Source: Paratrimastix pyriformis
Taxonomy: Eukaryota; Preaxostyla; Paratrimastigidae
Length of the DNA: 52,106 nt
NCBI GenBank assembly: GCA_027972325.1
Contig: JAPMOS010000206.1
Span: 1-52,106, forward strand
Direction: 5' to 3'
Both the position numbers and the translations under genes were made by a program. The notes beneath the pieces were generated by a model. The model was given only the letters and a program-made list of their open reading frames with translations, had not been told where the DNA came from and made no database searches. This document shows positions 27,621 to 36,835 of this stretch, in pieces. Within the stretch, counting starts at the first letter, position 1; each line of letters begins with the position of its first letter.

Positions 27621-28823
27621 TTTGTCGGTACTAAAATCCATACCGGCGGTATGGATTTTCAATAGAAATCGAATTTTTCGAGGTGGTGTTCCGACATCAT
27701 CCCAAGTGTTTTTTCGATGAAACTCATCGATTTGCATCATCAGAACCGGTATCACGATGTTTGTCGGGGGTACTAAAATCCATACCGGCGGTATGGATTT
27801 TCAATAGAAATCGAATTTTTCGAGGTGGTGTTCCGACATCATCCCAAGTGTTTTTCGATGAAACTCATCGATTTGCATCATCAGAACCGGTATCGCGATG
27901 TTTGTCGGTACTAAAATCCATACCGGCGGTATGGATTTTCAATAGAAATCGAATTTTTCGAGGTGGTGTTCCGACATCATCCCAAGTGTTTTTTCGATGA
28001 AACTCATCGATTTGCATCATCAGAACCGGTATCGCGATGTTTGTCGGGGGTACTAAAATCCATACCGGCGGTATGGATTTTCAATAGAAATCGAATTTTT
28101 CGAGGTGGTGTTCTGACATCATCCCAAGTGTTTTTTCGATGAAACTCATCGATTTGCATCATCAGAACCCGGTATCGCGATGTTTGTCGGTACTAAAATC
28201 CATACCGGCGGTATGGATTTTCAATAGAAATCGAATTTTTCGAGGTGGTGTTCTGACATCATCCCAAGTGTTTTTCGATGAAACTCATCGATTTGCATCA
28301 TCAGAACCGGTATCGCGATGTTTGTCGGTACTAAAATCCATACCGGCGGTATGGATTTTCAATAGAAATCGAATTTTTCGAGGTGGTGTTCCGACATCAT
28401 CCCAAGTGTTTTTCCGATGAAACTCATCGATTTGCATCATCAGAACCGGTATCGCGATGTTTGTCGGGCGGTATGGATTTTCAATAGAAATCGAATTTTT
28501 CGAGGTGGTGTTCTGACATCATCCCAAGTGTTTTTCCGATGAAACTCATCGATTTACATCATCAGAACCGGTATCGCGATGTTTGTCGGTACTAAAATCC
28601 ATACCGGCGGTATGGATTTTCAATAGAAATCGAATTTTTCGAGGTGGTGTTCTGACATCATCCCAAGTGTTTTTTCGATGAAACTCATCGATTTGCATCA
28701 TCAGAACCGGTATCGCGATGTTTGTCGGTACTAAAATCCATACCGGCGGTATGGATTTTCAATAGAAATCGAATTTTTCGAGGTGGTGTTTTGACATCGA
28801 ATTTTTCGAGGTGGTGGTGTTCT
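27621..28823. repeat. 139-bp palindromic iteron-like tandem array
   Basis: About 8.6 units begin TTTGTCGGTACTAAAATCC (27621, 27760, 27901, 28040, 28183, 28321, 28460, 28582, 28721), mostly 138-143 bp; the seventh is shortened. Each full unit has a 27-bp palindrome (arm AAAATCCATACCG, single central G) and a second inverted repeat (TCGATGA, 3-bp gap, TCATCGA). Units are almost identical. The array lies exactly between the divergent starts of copy A (27563) and the ParB/methyltransferase gene (28894). Such arrays in other systems are protein-binding sites for replication, partition or transcription; which applies here is unknown. Confidence 0.95.
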
Positions 28824-28893
28824 CATTCAACTCGCGAGGTGGACCTTACCCCGGGTTCTAACCTTTGTTAACGCGCCTTTTTGCCGTTTTCAG

Positions 28894-31800
28894 ATGAACT
28901 CGATCGATTGGAACCAGTTCCACACCCCCCAAGAAGCCATTGAGTATTGCGAGGGTGCGATCGGCCAGGACCCCCGAAATGGGCCGAGGGTTACCAGGCG
29001 ATCAATTGGTTTGTTTTACTCGCTCCCTCGTTTTCCCGAAACTTGTTGTCATAGCTTCCGTCGACGCCTCTCCTCCCTCACCCAGCCGTTGGGCGCGGGG
29101 CTCATGACGCCCTACCATCTGGAGCTGATTCGACAGACTTTTGACGGCCTTTTCCGGCCGTCCTCACCTGATTCCGCCGGCAAAGACCTCCTCCTCGACA
29201 TCGGTGGGGAGGAGGACGAGCCCGAACGCGAGGAGCCCTCGTCCGTATTTGCATCGCACCTCCGGCTCGGTGCTAAATTCGTTCTTTGTTAGGTCTCCCG
29301 CCCCGCCGCCACGCACACCGCACCAGGAGCGCCCCTGCCCCGACCCCTACCGCCCCGAAGGCCCCGACCGCCCTGACCGCCCGTCCGACGACGCCCGCCT
29401 CTGGCGCCGTCGAGCACAAGGACAAGGGAACTGGAGCCGCTCGGCCGTCTGTCGGAGCGGGTTCTGGCCTTCCCAGCTGATTCTTTTTGGATTTCAGAAT
29501 CCTGGACGACGATGATGTGCCGAGCCCGCCCAAGCCCAAGAAGGCGGCCCCGGCGGCCGCCAAGCCCAAGAAGGATCGCGAGGCCCCGAAGAAGGCAAGA
29601 AGGCGGCCCCGGTGGCCGCCAAGTCCAAGAAGGAGGCCGCCAAGGAGGCGAAGGCCGCGGCCCCGGCCCCCCGCCACCGGCCCGCCGGAAGCCTGGGCCG
29701 CCTCATGAGGCCAAGGAGGCTGCGGAGGCGAAGGGCTCGGACGACGCCCCCAGGAGGACGCCAGGCCGCGGCACCGGCACAAGCACCCGGCCCCAGTGGA
29801 GATCTCCTCCTCGTCGTCGGACGAGGGCGGCCGTGCCCCGAACCCAAGGCGAAGGCCGAGCGCAAGCGGGCCCGGCCGACCGACCCGGACGACTTCTCCC
29901 CGGAGGCCGCTCGCCAAGTACTGCAGTCCGTCGTTGATCTCGTCAATGCGTACCTTGCGCGCCACCCTCCTCCCACCCCCGCTCGCCAAGTAATGCAGTC
30001 CGTCGTTGATATCGTCAATGCGTACCTTGCGCGCCACCCTGCCTCCTCCCACCACTCGTGACCTGTTTTCATCGTTTCCCTTTTTGAACAAGTTACTGAC
30101 TGCACATTCCTTTCGCTTTGTTCGGGTTGTTAGGGGGCTCTTCGATCTCTCTCTGTCGGAAAAGTGCCACGGCAAGAGGGCCCATGTGCTGCTGAGCTCC
30201 ATCGACCCCTGCCCGAGCCTCGCCCGGCCCCTTGCCTACGAGCGCCTCGGAGCAATTGTGGAATGGTTCGAGAAGCTGGGAGCGGCCGTCCTGTTCAGCA
30301 TAATCGTCCAAACGTCGGCCCTGGACGAGGCTCGATACCAGGTGGTCGACGGCTCGCACCGGTCTGACAATGCTCTTTTTGGTGGATCGGCCTCTAATCG
30401 TGCCCCTAGGTTCCAGGTTGCGCGCATCATCGTGGACCCGCGCCGGGTCTCCGAGTTGCCGCCCGAGATCACCGCAGAACAGCGGACCGAGCTTCGCCAA
30501 AGGGTGGAGAAGCTCAACAAGCTACACCCCCAGATCCGGCAGGTCTCTTGCACGTTGTCTCCGCCCTCATAACAACGCACCTCTTCCCCCTGCACAGCAC
30601 CTGAAGGAGGACTACATCGACGTGGCCGTTTACAACACTCTCGATCCGGAGGCCATGCTCGAGCTGCAACATCGGGTCAACCTGCTTACTCACGACGCGC
30701 GGTTTGGAAGCAGCACCTTCGACGTCCTGCTGAACCTCAAGCGTGCATCCCTCCAAGTCTGTCGTCTCCCGTCTCTTGATTATCATCACCCCACCTCCCC
30801 GCCCTTATCAGGCCCCCAAGCGCTACATCCGTGAGGATCCTGACTTTGCCACACATTTGGAACCCGCCCTCAAGGAGCTGCACTTCCCCAAAGGCGAAGA
30901 CGCCCCGGCCAAGCTTGTGAAGATTCTGGAGTGCTTCTCCCTGGAGATGCTGTGTGCCCTCTCCCAGCTCCCGGTTGAGCGACAGCCGTCAGCCACGAAC
31001 CTGTGGCGCATCTTTGAGGTCCGCATGCACCAACCATTTCCACGCTGCCGCTCACACGTCCTGCCCGCCAGGCCAGGGATGCGGAGATGAATCGGTGGCT
31101 TGCTCGCGCCATGTTGGAGGGGTCGTTCAGTGGTTCCGAGGCCACCTCTACTGCAGCGGCCGATCTCAAGAAGCCCATTCGGCAGGCCGAGCAGACCTTC
31201 ATGCTGCTCGAGGCCCACGATGCAGCTGAGGTGGCCGCCGGAGACCACCCCCGTCCTCTACCTGCCCCCGACGAGGCCGCCCGTGAGATCCTGCGGTGCC
31301 ATCTCGTCCGGACCGAGACCTTTGCCTTCATGAACTGCCTCAACGTGCGGCCCTTCCCATTCCGCAAGGGCAAGGTTCGACTCCCGGCCTTCTCCGAGGA
31401 GCTGGGTGAGCTGGGCTGCCCGTTCGAGCGCCTCAACGAGACGGACGTTGGCAACATGCCCCAGGAGATCACCTTCATGGACGGCCGGCGGCTCTCCGAG
31501 TTCGAGTTGGTCCTCGGCTACTGGCTGGGGTGGTGCGCGGCACAACTGCCACCGGCAATGCAGGACTACCTGATGCCCGAGCACTGCCCGTACGCCCGGC
31601 TCTGGGAGGAGATGGGCCACCACGACATCCCCCGTGCCAGCAAGCGCATGCTGAAGACCGTCGACCGGGAACTACGTGAGGAAAGGCGGGCACTCCGGGA
31701 GGAAGCCGCCTCCGAGCACCCAGAGCCGCCGAAGTCAGAGCCGGCCAAGCGGGCCACCCTGAAGGCGCTTCTTTCCCAAGCCGAGCCGACCTCCGAAGCC

Positions 31801-33434
31801 GAGGCCAAGGCGGCGGAGGCCGATGACGAGTATGAGGTCAAGGCCTGCGCACTCCCACCGGAGTCGGCCACCGAGGAAGCCCAGCCTTCGTCGAAACCGG
31901 TGCCCGAGCCCGAGCCCAAAGCCAAGCCCCGAGCCAGCCAGGCCAAGCCGCCGCAGCCCGCCCCCAGGCCAAGCCGCCGCAGCCCGCCCCCAGGCCAAGC
32001 CGCCGCAGCCCGCCCCCAGGCCAAGCCGCCGCAGCCCGCCCCCAGGCCAAGCCGTCGCCTCAGCCCCAGCCGGCTCAGCCTCAACCCCAGACCCCGGCCC
32101 AGGCCCAGCAACAACACTCCAAGCCACCGCAGCAGCGTCAGTCGCCCAGGCCACCACCAAGCCCGCGTCCGCTGCGCCTCGTTCCGGCCCCCAGCTGCTT
32201 TCCGCACCCGCGGAGGGCCCCGATCCCTCATGGGAAAACCTTGGCCCGGTTCTACTGCGGGGATGCCGAAGCGATCTTGTTTCGCGCGAAGGATAATCCC
32301 GGCCGTGTCTGCAGTTTCCAACTTGTTGGATCCCCACTAACATCCTCGTTTTATTCAATAGACACTGTATACCTTGGCCGTGTTGGATGCTCCCTGGGGC
32401 ATTACCGACGACCCTCGAGACAGACCCACCCCGGACTACGGATCCCTGGCCCAGTACCTCGACTCGTTCATTGCCCCAATGGTACCATCATTGTGATGGA
32501 TACCGAGGCCAACTTGTCCCAGCAATGGACGCCGGCTCTCGAGTGCTTCAATTTCGTGAGCGATCACCGAATTCGTGCCATCTGGGGAAGTCCGTGATTC
32601 ATTCCCTTCACGCAATTGGTTTTTAACTTGTCCTTCTTCATCACTTCTTCGCGCAGATTACCTCGAGGAGGCCAACCCCCGGCCGTCGCTCTCACCGGGA
32701 GCCCCCGCCCTGAGGAGGTGGAGCTGCCCATCGAGGTCTTCCAGCGAGGCCACGAGGGGCCCGTCAACTGGCGCTGGGATGTACTGTGCCCTTCTCCGAG
32801 TGCGAAGTTGGCCGAGATGAACGCCCGGGCCAACCCGCGCACCAACGCGGTCTACCTGCGGCACCAGGCGGGGCAGGCCCGCTTCGCCAAGCCGGCCGAT
32901 CTTTACGTCTACCTCTTCCGCCGCTACGGAGGGCCGGGCCCTGTGTTGGACTGCTACTGCGGCTGTGGGCCAGCTCTCTTGGCGGCAGAGGCCACCGGAA
33001 CGCGCGTTGATCTAATTGACCGGGCGCCTGCAGTGGAGAGCCTCATGATCGGCCACGTGCCTCCGGTGCTGGTGCACCGGCAGGACGAAGCATACCTGCC
33101 CCTCGAAGCCCACGAGACGGAGCTTTGCAACGTCGTTGCACCCCCTGTCGACGAATGGGACCTGCATCTTCCTCTGCTCCCCCCTCAAGAAGAACCTGCC
33201 CCGCCTCAACAAGAAGAGCAGGCCTCCGAGCAGACCACCACCGCCGAGCAACAACAACAAGAGCAGGCCACCGAGCTTCAAGATGACCAAGAGGGCCCCC
33301 TGATCCCCGCTCCCGATGATGAGCCTTATCAGCGGCCTCCTCCTTCCGACGAGCTCAACCCGCTGCTGGACCCGCTCAGTCCGGATGCTTTGGGCGAGGA
33401 CCTTCAGCCCGAGGAAATCGAGGACTTGCCGTAA
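28894..33434 (+). CDS. ParB-like / beta-class DNA methyltransferase gene with small introns
   Basis: ATG 28894 follows a 3' splice-like GCCGTTTTCAG. Exon 1 reads MNSIDWNQFHTPQEAIEYCE. After Lys/Pro-rich exons comes a ParB-like domain: HVLLSSIDPCPSLARP, EWFEKLGAAVLFSIIVQ and YQVVDGSHR continuing FQVARIIVDPRR across an intron. A helical middle (about 30.6-31.7 kb) and a Pro/Lys linker lead to a methyltransferase in beta order: motif IV LAVLDAPWGITDDP (about 32.38 kb), then FAKPADLYVYLFRRYGGP and motif I VLDCYCGCGPALLAAE (about 32.95 kb), then an acidic Gln/Glu tail ending IEDLP. Introns: 29447-29497, 30058-30133, 30362-30409, 30543-30597, 30757-30811, 31019-31071, one ending 32361, and 32590-32656. 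One or two frame changes remain unexplained. Predicted role: DNA base methylation at sites set by the ParB-like part. Confidence 0.72.
29909..30057 (+). repeat. 72-bp in-frame tandem duplication in ParB/methyltransferase gene
   Basis: Two units starting GCTCGCCAAGTA (29909 and 29981) code twice for ARQVLQSVVDLVNAYLARHP with small changes. This is an amphipathic helix, duplicated in frame, just before an intron. Confidence 0.8.
30362..30409 (+). other. Intron inside the ParB-like domain
   Basis: 48 nt, GTCTGACAAT ... CTCTAATCGTGCCCCTAG. Removal gives the continuous DGSHR-FQVARIIV reading, matching the ParB pattern in which the D-G-x-x-R box is followed by a hydrophobic strand. Confidence 0.7.
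30543..30597 (+). other. Intron
   Basis: 55 nt, GTCTCTTGCA ... CCCTGCACAG, in phase 0 between Gln and His codons. The downstream exon opens HLKEDYIDVAVYNTLDPEA. Confidence 0.75.
30757..30811 (+). other. Intron
   Basis: 55 nt, GTCTGTCGTC ... GCCCTTATCAG. The joined exons read SLQ then APKRYIREDPDFATHLEPA. Confidence 0.75.
31019..31071 (+). other. Intron
   Basis: 53 nt, GTCCGCATGC ... CTGCCCGCCAG, phase 0. The joined exons read LWRIFE then ARDAEMNRWLARAML. Confidence 0.72.
31930..32060 (+). repeat. 24-bp tandem repeat in Pro-rich linker
   Basis: Repeated GCCGCAGCCCGCCCCCAGGC (about four to five units) inside the methyltransferase gene. It codes a Pro/Ala/Lys-rich linker between the helical and catalytic parts. 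Confidence 0.8.
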
Positions 33435-33604
33435 CTTGTAATACAATCCCTCTTTTCGATCCTGATTTTTTTTTTTTTGGTTTGTTTTTTTCTAAGAAAC
33501 ACGATACATCGAGAAATTGCCTCGATTGAACAACAAGTCACCGGGGCGGGATCGGGACCCGGAGGGGGTCTGGGACCGGGAGTAGTGCTCGCTGGACGGG
33601 CTGC
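33435..33604. other. Spacer after ParB/methyltransferase gene
   Basis: Contains T-rich tracts (33464-33478 and 33483-33492), which could serve as a 3' end signal. No gene seen. Confidence 0.4.
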
Positions 33605-33919
33605 ATGACCAGGGTGATAGCCACTCCTGTGGCGCCTGATATGGAGCCAATCGAAGTTGACGACCTCCCTCCACCGCTTCCTGAGGAGGAGTTATTTTTC
33701 GGAGGTGATGATGGTGACGAGGCGGCACATGAGGAGGCCGAAGAGCCAGCCCTTGGAGACCTGGACCCCGCAGAAGCCGCCGAGATTGACGTCGTGGTTG
33801 ATGTAGCAGCAGACGATGGTGATGTGGCTGATTATGGAAGCTACGACCGGACGGCGCGGGGGATCCATCTAATCCTTGCCGGGATCGAACGTCTGTTTTT
33901 TGGTTTTTTCGGGTCATGA
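33605..33919 (+). CDS. Small acidic ORF of unknown function
   Basis: 104 codons: MTRVIATPVAPDMEPIEVDD, then a run of Asp/Glu/Ala (DDGDEAAHEEAEEPALGDLD) and a hydrophobic end (LILAGIERLFFGFFGS). The composition resembles the acidic tail of the preceding gene. It may be an exon of the integrase-bearing unit or chance. No domain. Confidence 0.3.
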   Translation: MTRVIATPVAPDMEPIEVDDLPPPLPEEELFFGGDDGDEAAHEEAEEPALGDLDPAEAAEIDVVVDVAADDGDVADYGSYDRTARGIHLILAGIERLFFGFFGS

Positions 33920-34104
33920 TCAATGCCCCCCGTTTGTCTCATTTTTCCAGTTCGGGAAGGATCACGCAGTTACCGGTCGAACTGTCTAAAACACGCCAAT
34001 GAAGGGTTGTACCGCGTCGAGCGGGGAGTTCTGCAGCGGCTCCGCTTCGACCACGAGATCCGCGATCGGCCCATCTGGGTGCCCGTGATCTACCCGCTTG
34101 CCCG

Positions 34105-34113
34105 CCGTGTGCG
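34105..34113. repeat. Target-site duplication, left
   Basis: CCGTGTGCG, repeated at 35575-35583 on the far side of the retroposon. The adjoining (GT)n makes the exact length uncertain by a base or two. Confidence 0.7.
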
Positions 34114-34373
34114 TGTGTGTGTCATACATGTTTGCAACATAGAGATGCAAAACTCCCGATTCCGGCCGAAGCCGGGGGGTAACATGACCCCCAGTCCCTC
34201 CCATGTCCCCCGCAATTCTGCGGGCAACTAGGGCTAGGGGCGGGGGCTATGGTGACAGGGAGAGGTAGAAAAGAACGGGGGAGGGACCAAGGAATAGGGT
34301 GGATCGAGGAGATAAATCAGGGAAAAGACTGAACAACGGGACAAAAGATTGAACCGAAAGGAACACAATTCCC

Positions 34374-35186
34374 TTACATTGGGACTTCTTGGGCGTTGGG
34401 CATCCGCGTCCCCATGTACCATCTGGTACTGGTGCGGAACACGAACATCGGGGCGTGTTGTTGGCGGATCCACCATCCAAAGTCCCGCCTCCGCGGCCCG
34501 TCCGGTCCCGCGGGCACTCGAGCCGCCCCGCTCCTTCAACCCCAGATCCGTGGGGCAGAGCGAGGCTCCCTTCGGCGTGGCAGAAGCCCTTGCGCTGGGG
34601 CAGGGACAAGCGCAGGGGCAGCATGGGCAGGGGCAGCATGGGCAGGGGCAACATGGGCAGGGGCAACATGGGCAGGGGCAGGGGGCAGGGGCAGGGGCAG
34701 GGGCATGGGCAGGGGCCACAGTGGGAGTCGCAGTGGGGCTGGTGCAGATGCAGTGGGGCTGGTGCAGATGCAGTGGGGCTGCTGCAGATGCAGTGGGGGC
34801 TGGGGCGGCACCCTGGCGAACGGATTCCCGACCGGCGCGGGCTGCTGGTGGGCAACAGCAGGGCGCACAGCAAAAGGATTGCTGTCAGCCTTCTCCTCAA
34901 CCCTGTCCTTCTTCTTTGCTGGCGAAGGTTCAGGGGATGGCGGACGTGGCCGACTCGTACCACCTCCAAGCTGAAGCGGGGCAGCTGAGGGTCGATGCAA
35001 TGTGCGGTCACTTTTCCGGGAGGCTGTTTGACAGTGCTCGGTGACTTTGGACACAGGCCGGATTGCGGCGAAGCAGTGGACGGGTTCACCGAAGCCACAG
35101 GTCGGGCGGGAACGGGGTCGCCATCGATACTCGCGATACAGTAACGGGCTTGCTGGAAGACTCCAAATTGAAAATGGTGGCACCAC
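34374..35186 (-). pseudogene. Retroposon ORF, possible third member (copy C) of the copy A/B family
   Basis: Minus strand. N-terminal part MVPPFSIWSLPASPLLYREY, then Pro/Ala/Ser-rich sequence with an 18-bp repeat (PAHVAPAHAAPA) and a 20- to 24-bp repeat (CAGTGGGGCTGGTGCAGATG). The last segment, in another frame, reads DFGWWIRQQHAPMFVFRTST and stops at 34374. This resembles YDWSIQCHKFRTNTC of copies A and B, with the same low-complexity-then-conserved-end layout. Frames change along it. The match is short, so membership is a suggestion. Confidence 0.35.
34615..34790. repeat. Two short tandem repeats in retroposon
   Basis: GGGCAGCATGGGCAGGGGCA-type 18-bp units (34619-34680) and CAGTGGGGCTGGTGCAGATG-type units (34729-34800). 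Both lie in the Pro/Ala-rich coding part on the minus strand. Confidence 0.85.
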
Positions 35187-35301
35187 AAATGAATTGAATC
35201 AATTGCGCAAGCTTTGGCAGCACAGAGATTGATCGCCCCCCGCCGACCGTAGAATGCTCAAACTGATGCGCTGAAGCAACTTGGTCGACGGGATGCGCTT
35301 C

Positions 35302-35529
35302 TCAGAGGCCACCAAATACCCAAAAGTTTGCCAAACTCAGGATCATGGTAGAAGTGAAGGAAAGACGGCTCAGCTGGTCCATGCTCCGGAAGATAGCTCG
35401 ATGATCGTCGAGCTCGTCAATAAAGCACAGAAATGGATCTTCTTCATCAAGAATAGAAGCATGTTTTTCAATAAAAGCAATGGTTGCGTCGTCCAGATCA
35501 TCATTCACCGCAGTGATTTCGCAGGCCAT
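35302..35529 (-). CDS. Small acidic ORF in retroposon
   Basis: 75 codons from MACEITAVNDDLDDATIAFI through LDEEDPFLCFIDELDDHRAI to a hydrophobic end. The coding-like composition and lower GC than its surroundings suggest a genuine exon-like sequence. Not recognised. It sits at the 5' end of the retroposon. Confidence 0.4.
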   Translation of the reverse strand: MACEITAVNDDLDDATIAFIEKHASILDEEDPFLCFIDELDDHRAIFRSMDQLSRLSFTSTMILSLANFWVFGGL

Positions 35530-35574
35530 AGCCCTGCGTAAATCGTGTTGAACTGAGAATAGTGCCGGGGAAGC

Positions 35575-35583
35575 CCGTGTGCG
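35575..35583. repeat. Target-site duplication, right
   Basis: CCGTGTGCG; the integrase HHCC domain continues immediately after it. Confidence 0.7.
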
Positions 35584-36835
35584 CTTGCTGCGGCGCTTGC
35601 ATGTCCAGCAGGGGCACCTCAACCGAGATGCCCTGATTGCCTACTCGAAGGGCCTCTTCTACATCCATGGCGTGGATCAGCTTGCGCGGGACATCATCGG
35701 GACGTGTGGCCAGTGCCAGAGCGTCCGGCCCACGTACGCATCCCAAGTACCACGCCTTGGTGGTCAACCGGCCCCTCGAGGTGGTCGAGCTCGACTGCGG
35801 CGGCTTCGAGATGAGCTGCCAGCCGCCTCGCGCGTTCTGCGTCCTGGTGGACCACTTCACGAGCTACATGTGGGCCGCCGCGACACGGGAGACGAAGGCC
35901 ACCGGGGAGGAGGTGACCGACCTTCTCAGTCGTGTGTTCACCAGCGACGAGCCCAATCTGCTCCCCACCCGGATCGTGACCGACAATGGGACCGAGTTCG
36001 TCAACCAGCGCGTGGCCGAGTGGATCGCGTCTGTTCTGTGCGTTTCGGATTTGCTCTTCACAGTCATCAACCCGCTCAGGAACAAGAACCTGCTGCCCGG
36101 GGTCCACATGGAGCACCACCGGTCGAGGCCGTACTACCCCAGTCTCATGGGAAGGCCGAGAACGCCGTCAAGAAGATCAAGAACCGGGTGATGAAGATGC
36201 GTATCGTGCCGGCCACCAACCGCGAGCTGCCGTGGCAACCCTTCCTGCAGCCCGCCGTGCACCTGTACAACACGGCCACGGTTTCTTCGGTCTTCCAGCA
36301 ACGCCCGGTTGTGATGATGGCGCTCTACCTCCCCGAGTACGAACAACTGGGCGACATGGCCCAGCTGCCGGACAAGTTCGCCAACCTGACGGCCGCGGAG
36401 GTGCGCCAAATCAAGGAGGCCGTGGCGTTCTACCGGCACCGCGAGTACGGCTACATTGAGCGGCGCCGCAACAAGGACCAAGAGACCATCGAGGAGGGGA
36501 CTCGCGTCATGGTCGCCCCGCCTGCCAAATGGCGCCGGCCCGGCATTGGCAGGTTCTGCTGGTCCGGAGGGTGGCGGAACGCATGCGTAACGGCACCTAC
36601 GTCATCGAGTTTGAGGATCGGGTCAAGCCGGGCATTCCCAAGGTCTACGGGCGCAACAAGCTGCGGCCTTACGATGCCACCTTCGATGCCCCGCTCCCTG
36701 CTGCGGGAGGCGCTCTGGTCCCCGTCGTTGATCGCCGGCGTCACGCGCCCCAGAATAAAACACCCCAACCCCACCATCCCCACCACCGCCCCCGTCCCGC
36801 AGTTTTCCGGTCCGGTTTTCTGCAAAACAAAATGA

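Larger units (their letters stand above)
34114..35574 (-). mobile_element. 1.46-kb (CA)n-tailed retroposon with 9-bp target duplication
   Basis: CCGTGTGCG occurs at 34105-34113 and 35575-35583, immediately outside the segment, and the integrase fossil continues on both sides. The minus strand ends in a (CA)n tail (34114-34121) preceded by a 3' region with the core TCATGTTACCC and a CCCGCA/TGCGGG hairpin. The same arrangement ends the insertion at 22.82 kb. Inside are a 75-codon frame (35302-35529) and a longer Pro/Ala-rich frame ending with a segment like the copy A/B family. A target duplication plus a simple-repeat tail marks target-primed retroposition, by a LINE machinery acting on this RNA. 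Confidence 0.75.
33940..36835 (+). pseudogene. Retroviral-type integrase fossil, interrupted by a retroposon
   Basis: Parts in order: an N-terminal arm (YRVERGVLQRLRFDHEIRDR then PIWVPVIYPLARR, 34.0-34.1 kb); a 1.46-kb retroposon; an HHCC zinc-binding domain (LHVQQGHLNRDALIAYSKGL ... CGQC, from 35.6 kb); an rve catalytic core (VVELDCGGFEMS, RIVTDNGTEFVNQ, and a KAENAVKKIKNRVMK segment with the Glu); and a C-terminal SH3-like end (MRNGTYVIEFEDRVK, RNKLRPYD). The fold is that of Ty3/Gypsy, Polinton and Ginger integrases. No RT or capsid gene lies next to it; its upstream neighbour on the same strand is the ParB/methyltransferase gene. Besides the insertion it has about two or three breaks. Confidence 0.75.

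Noticed and set aside
27683-28420. Open frames inside the 139-bp array as a repeat protein
   Set aside because: The unit length is not a steady multiple of three and frames open only by chance between indels; the palindromes, not the codons, are conserved.
27621-28823. Array considered as CRISPR
   Set aside because: There are no unique spacers; whole 139-bp units repeat end to end, and the setting is eukaryotic.
33605-33919. Acidic 104-codon frame as an exon of the ParB/methyltransferase gene
   Set aside because: The preceding frame already ends with a stop and T-rich tract, and no splice sites link the two convincingly.
33940-36835. Integrase assigned to the virus-like island as a Polinton integrase
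   Set aside because: It is GC-rich, 11 kb away, and separated by unrelated genes and retroposons; nothing links it to the AT-rich block.
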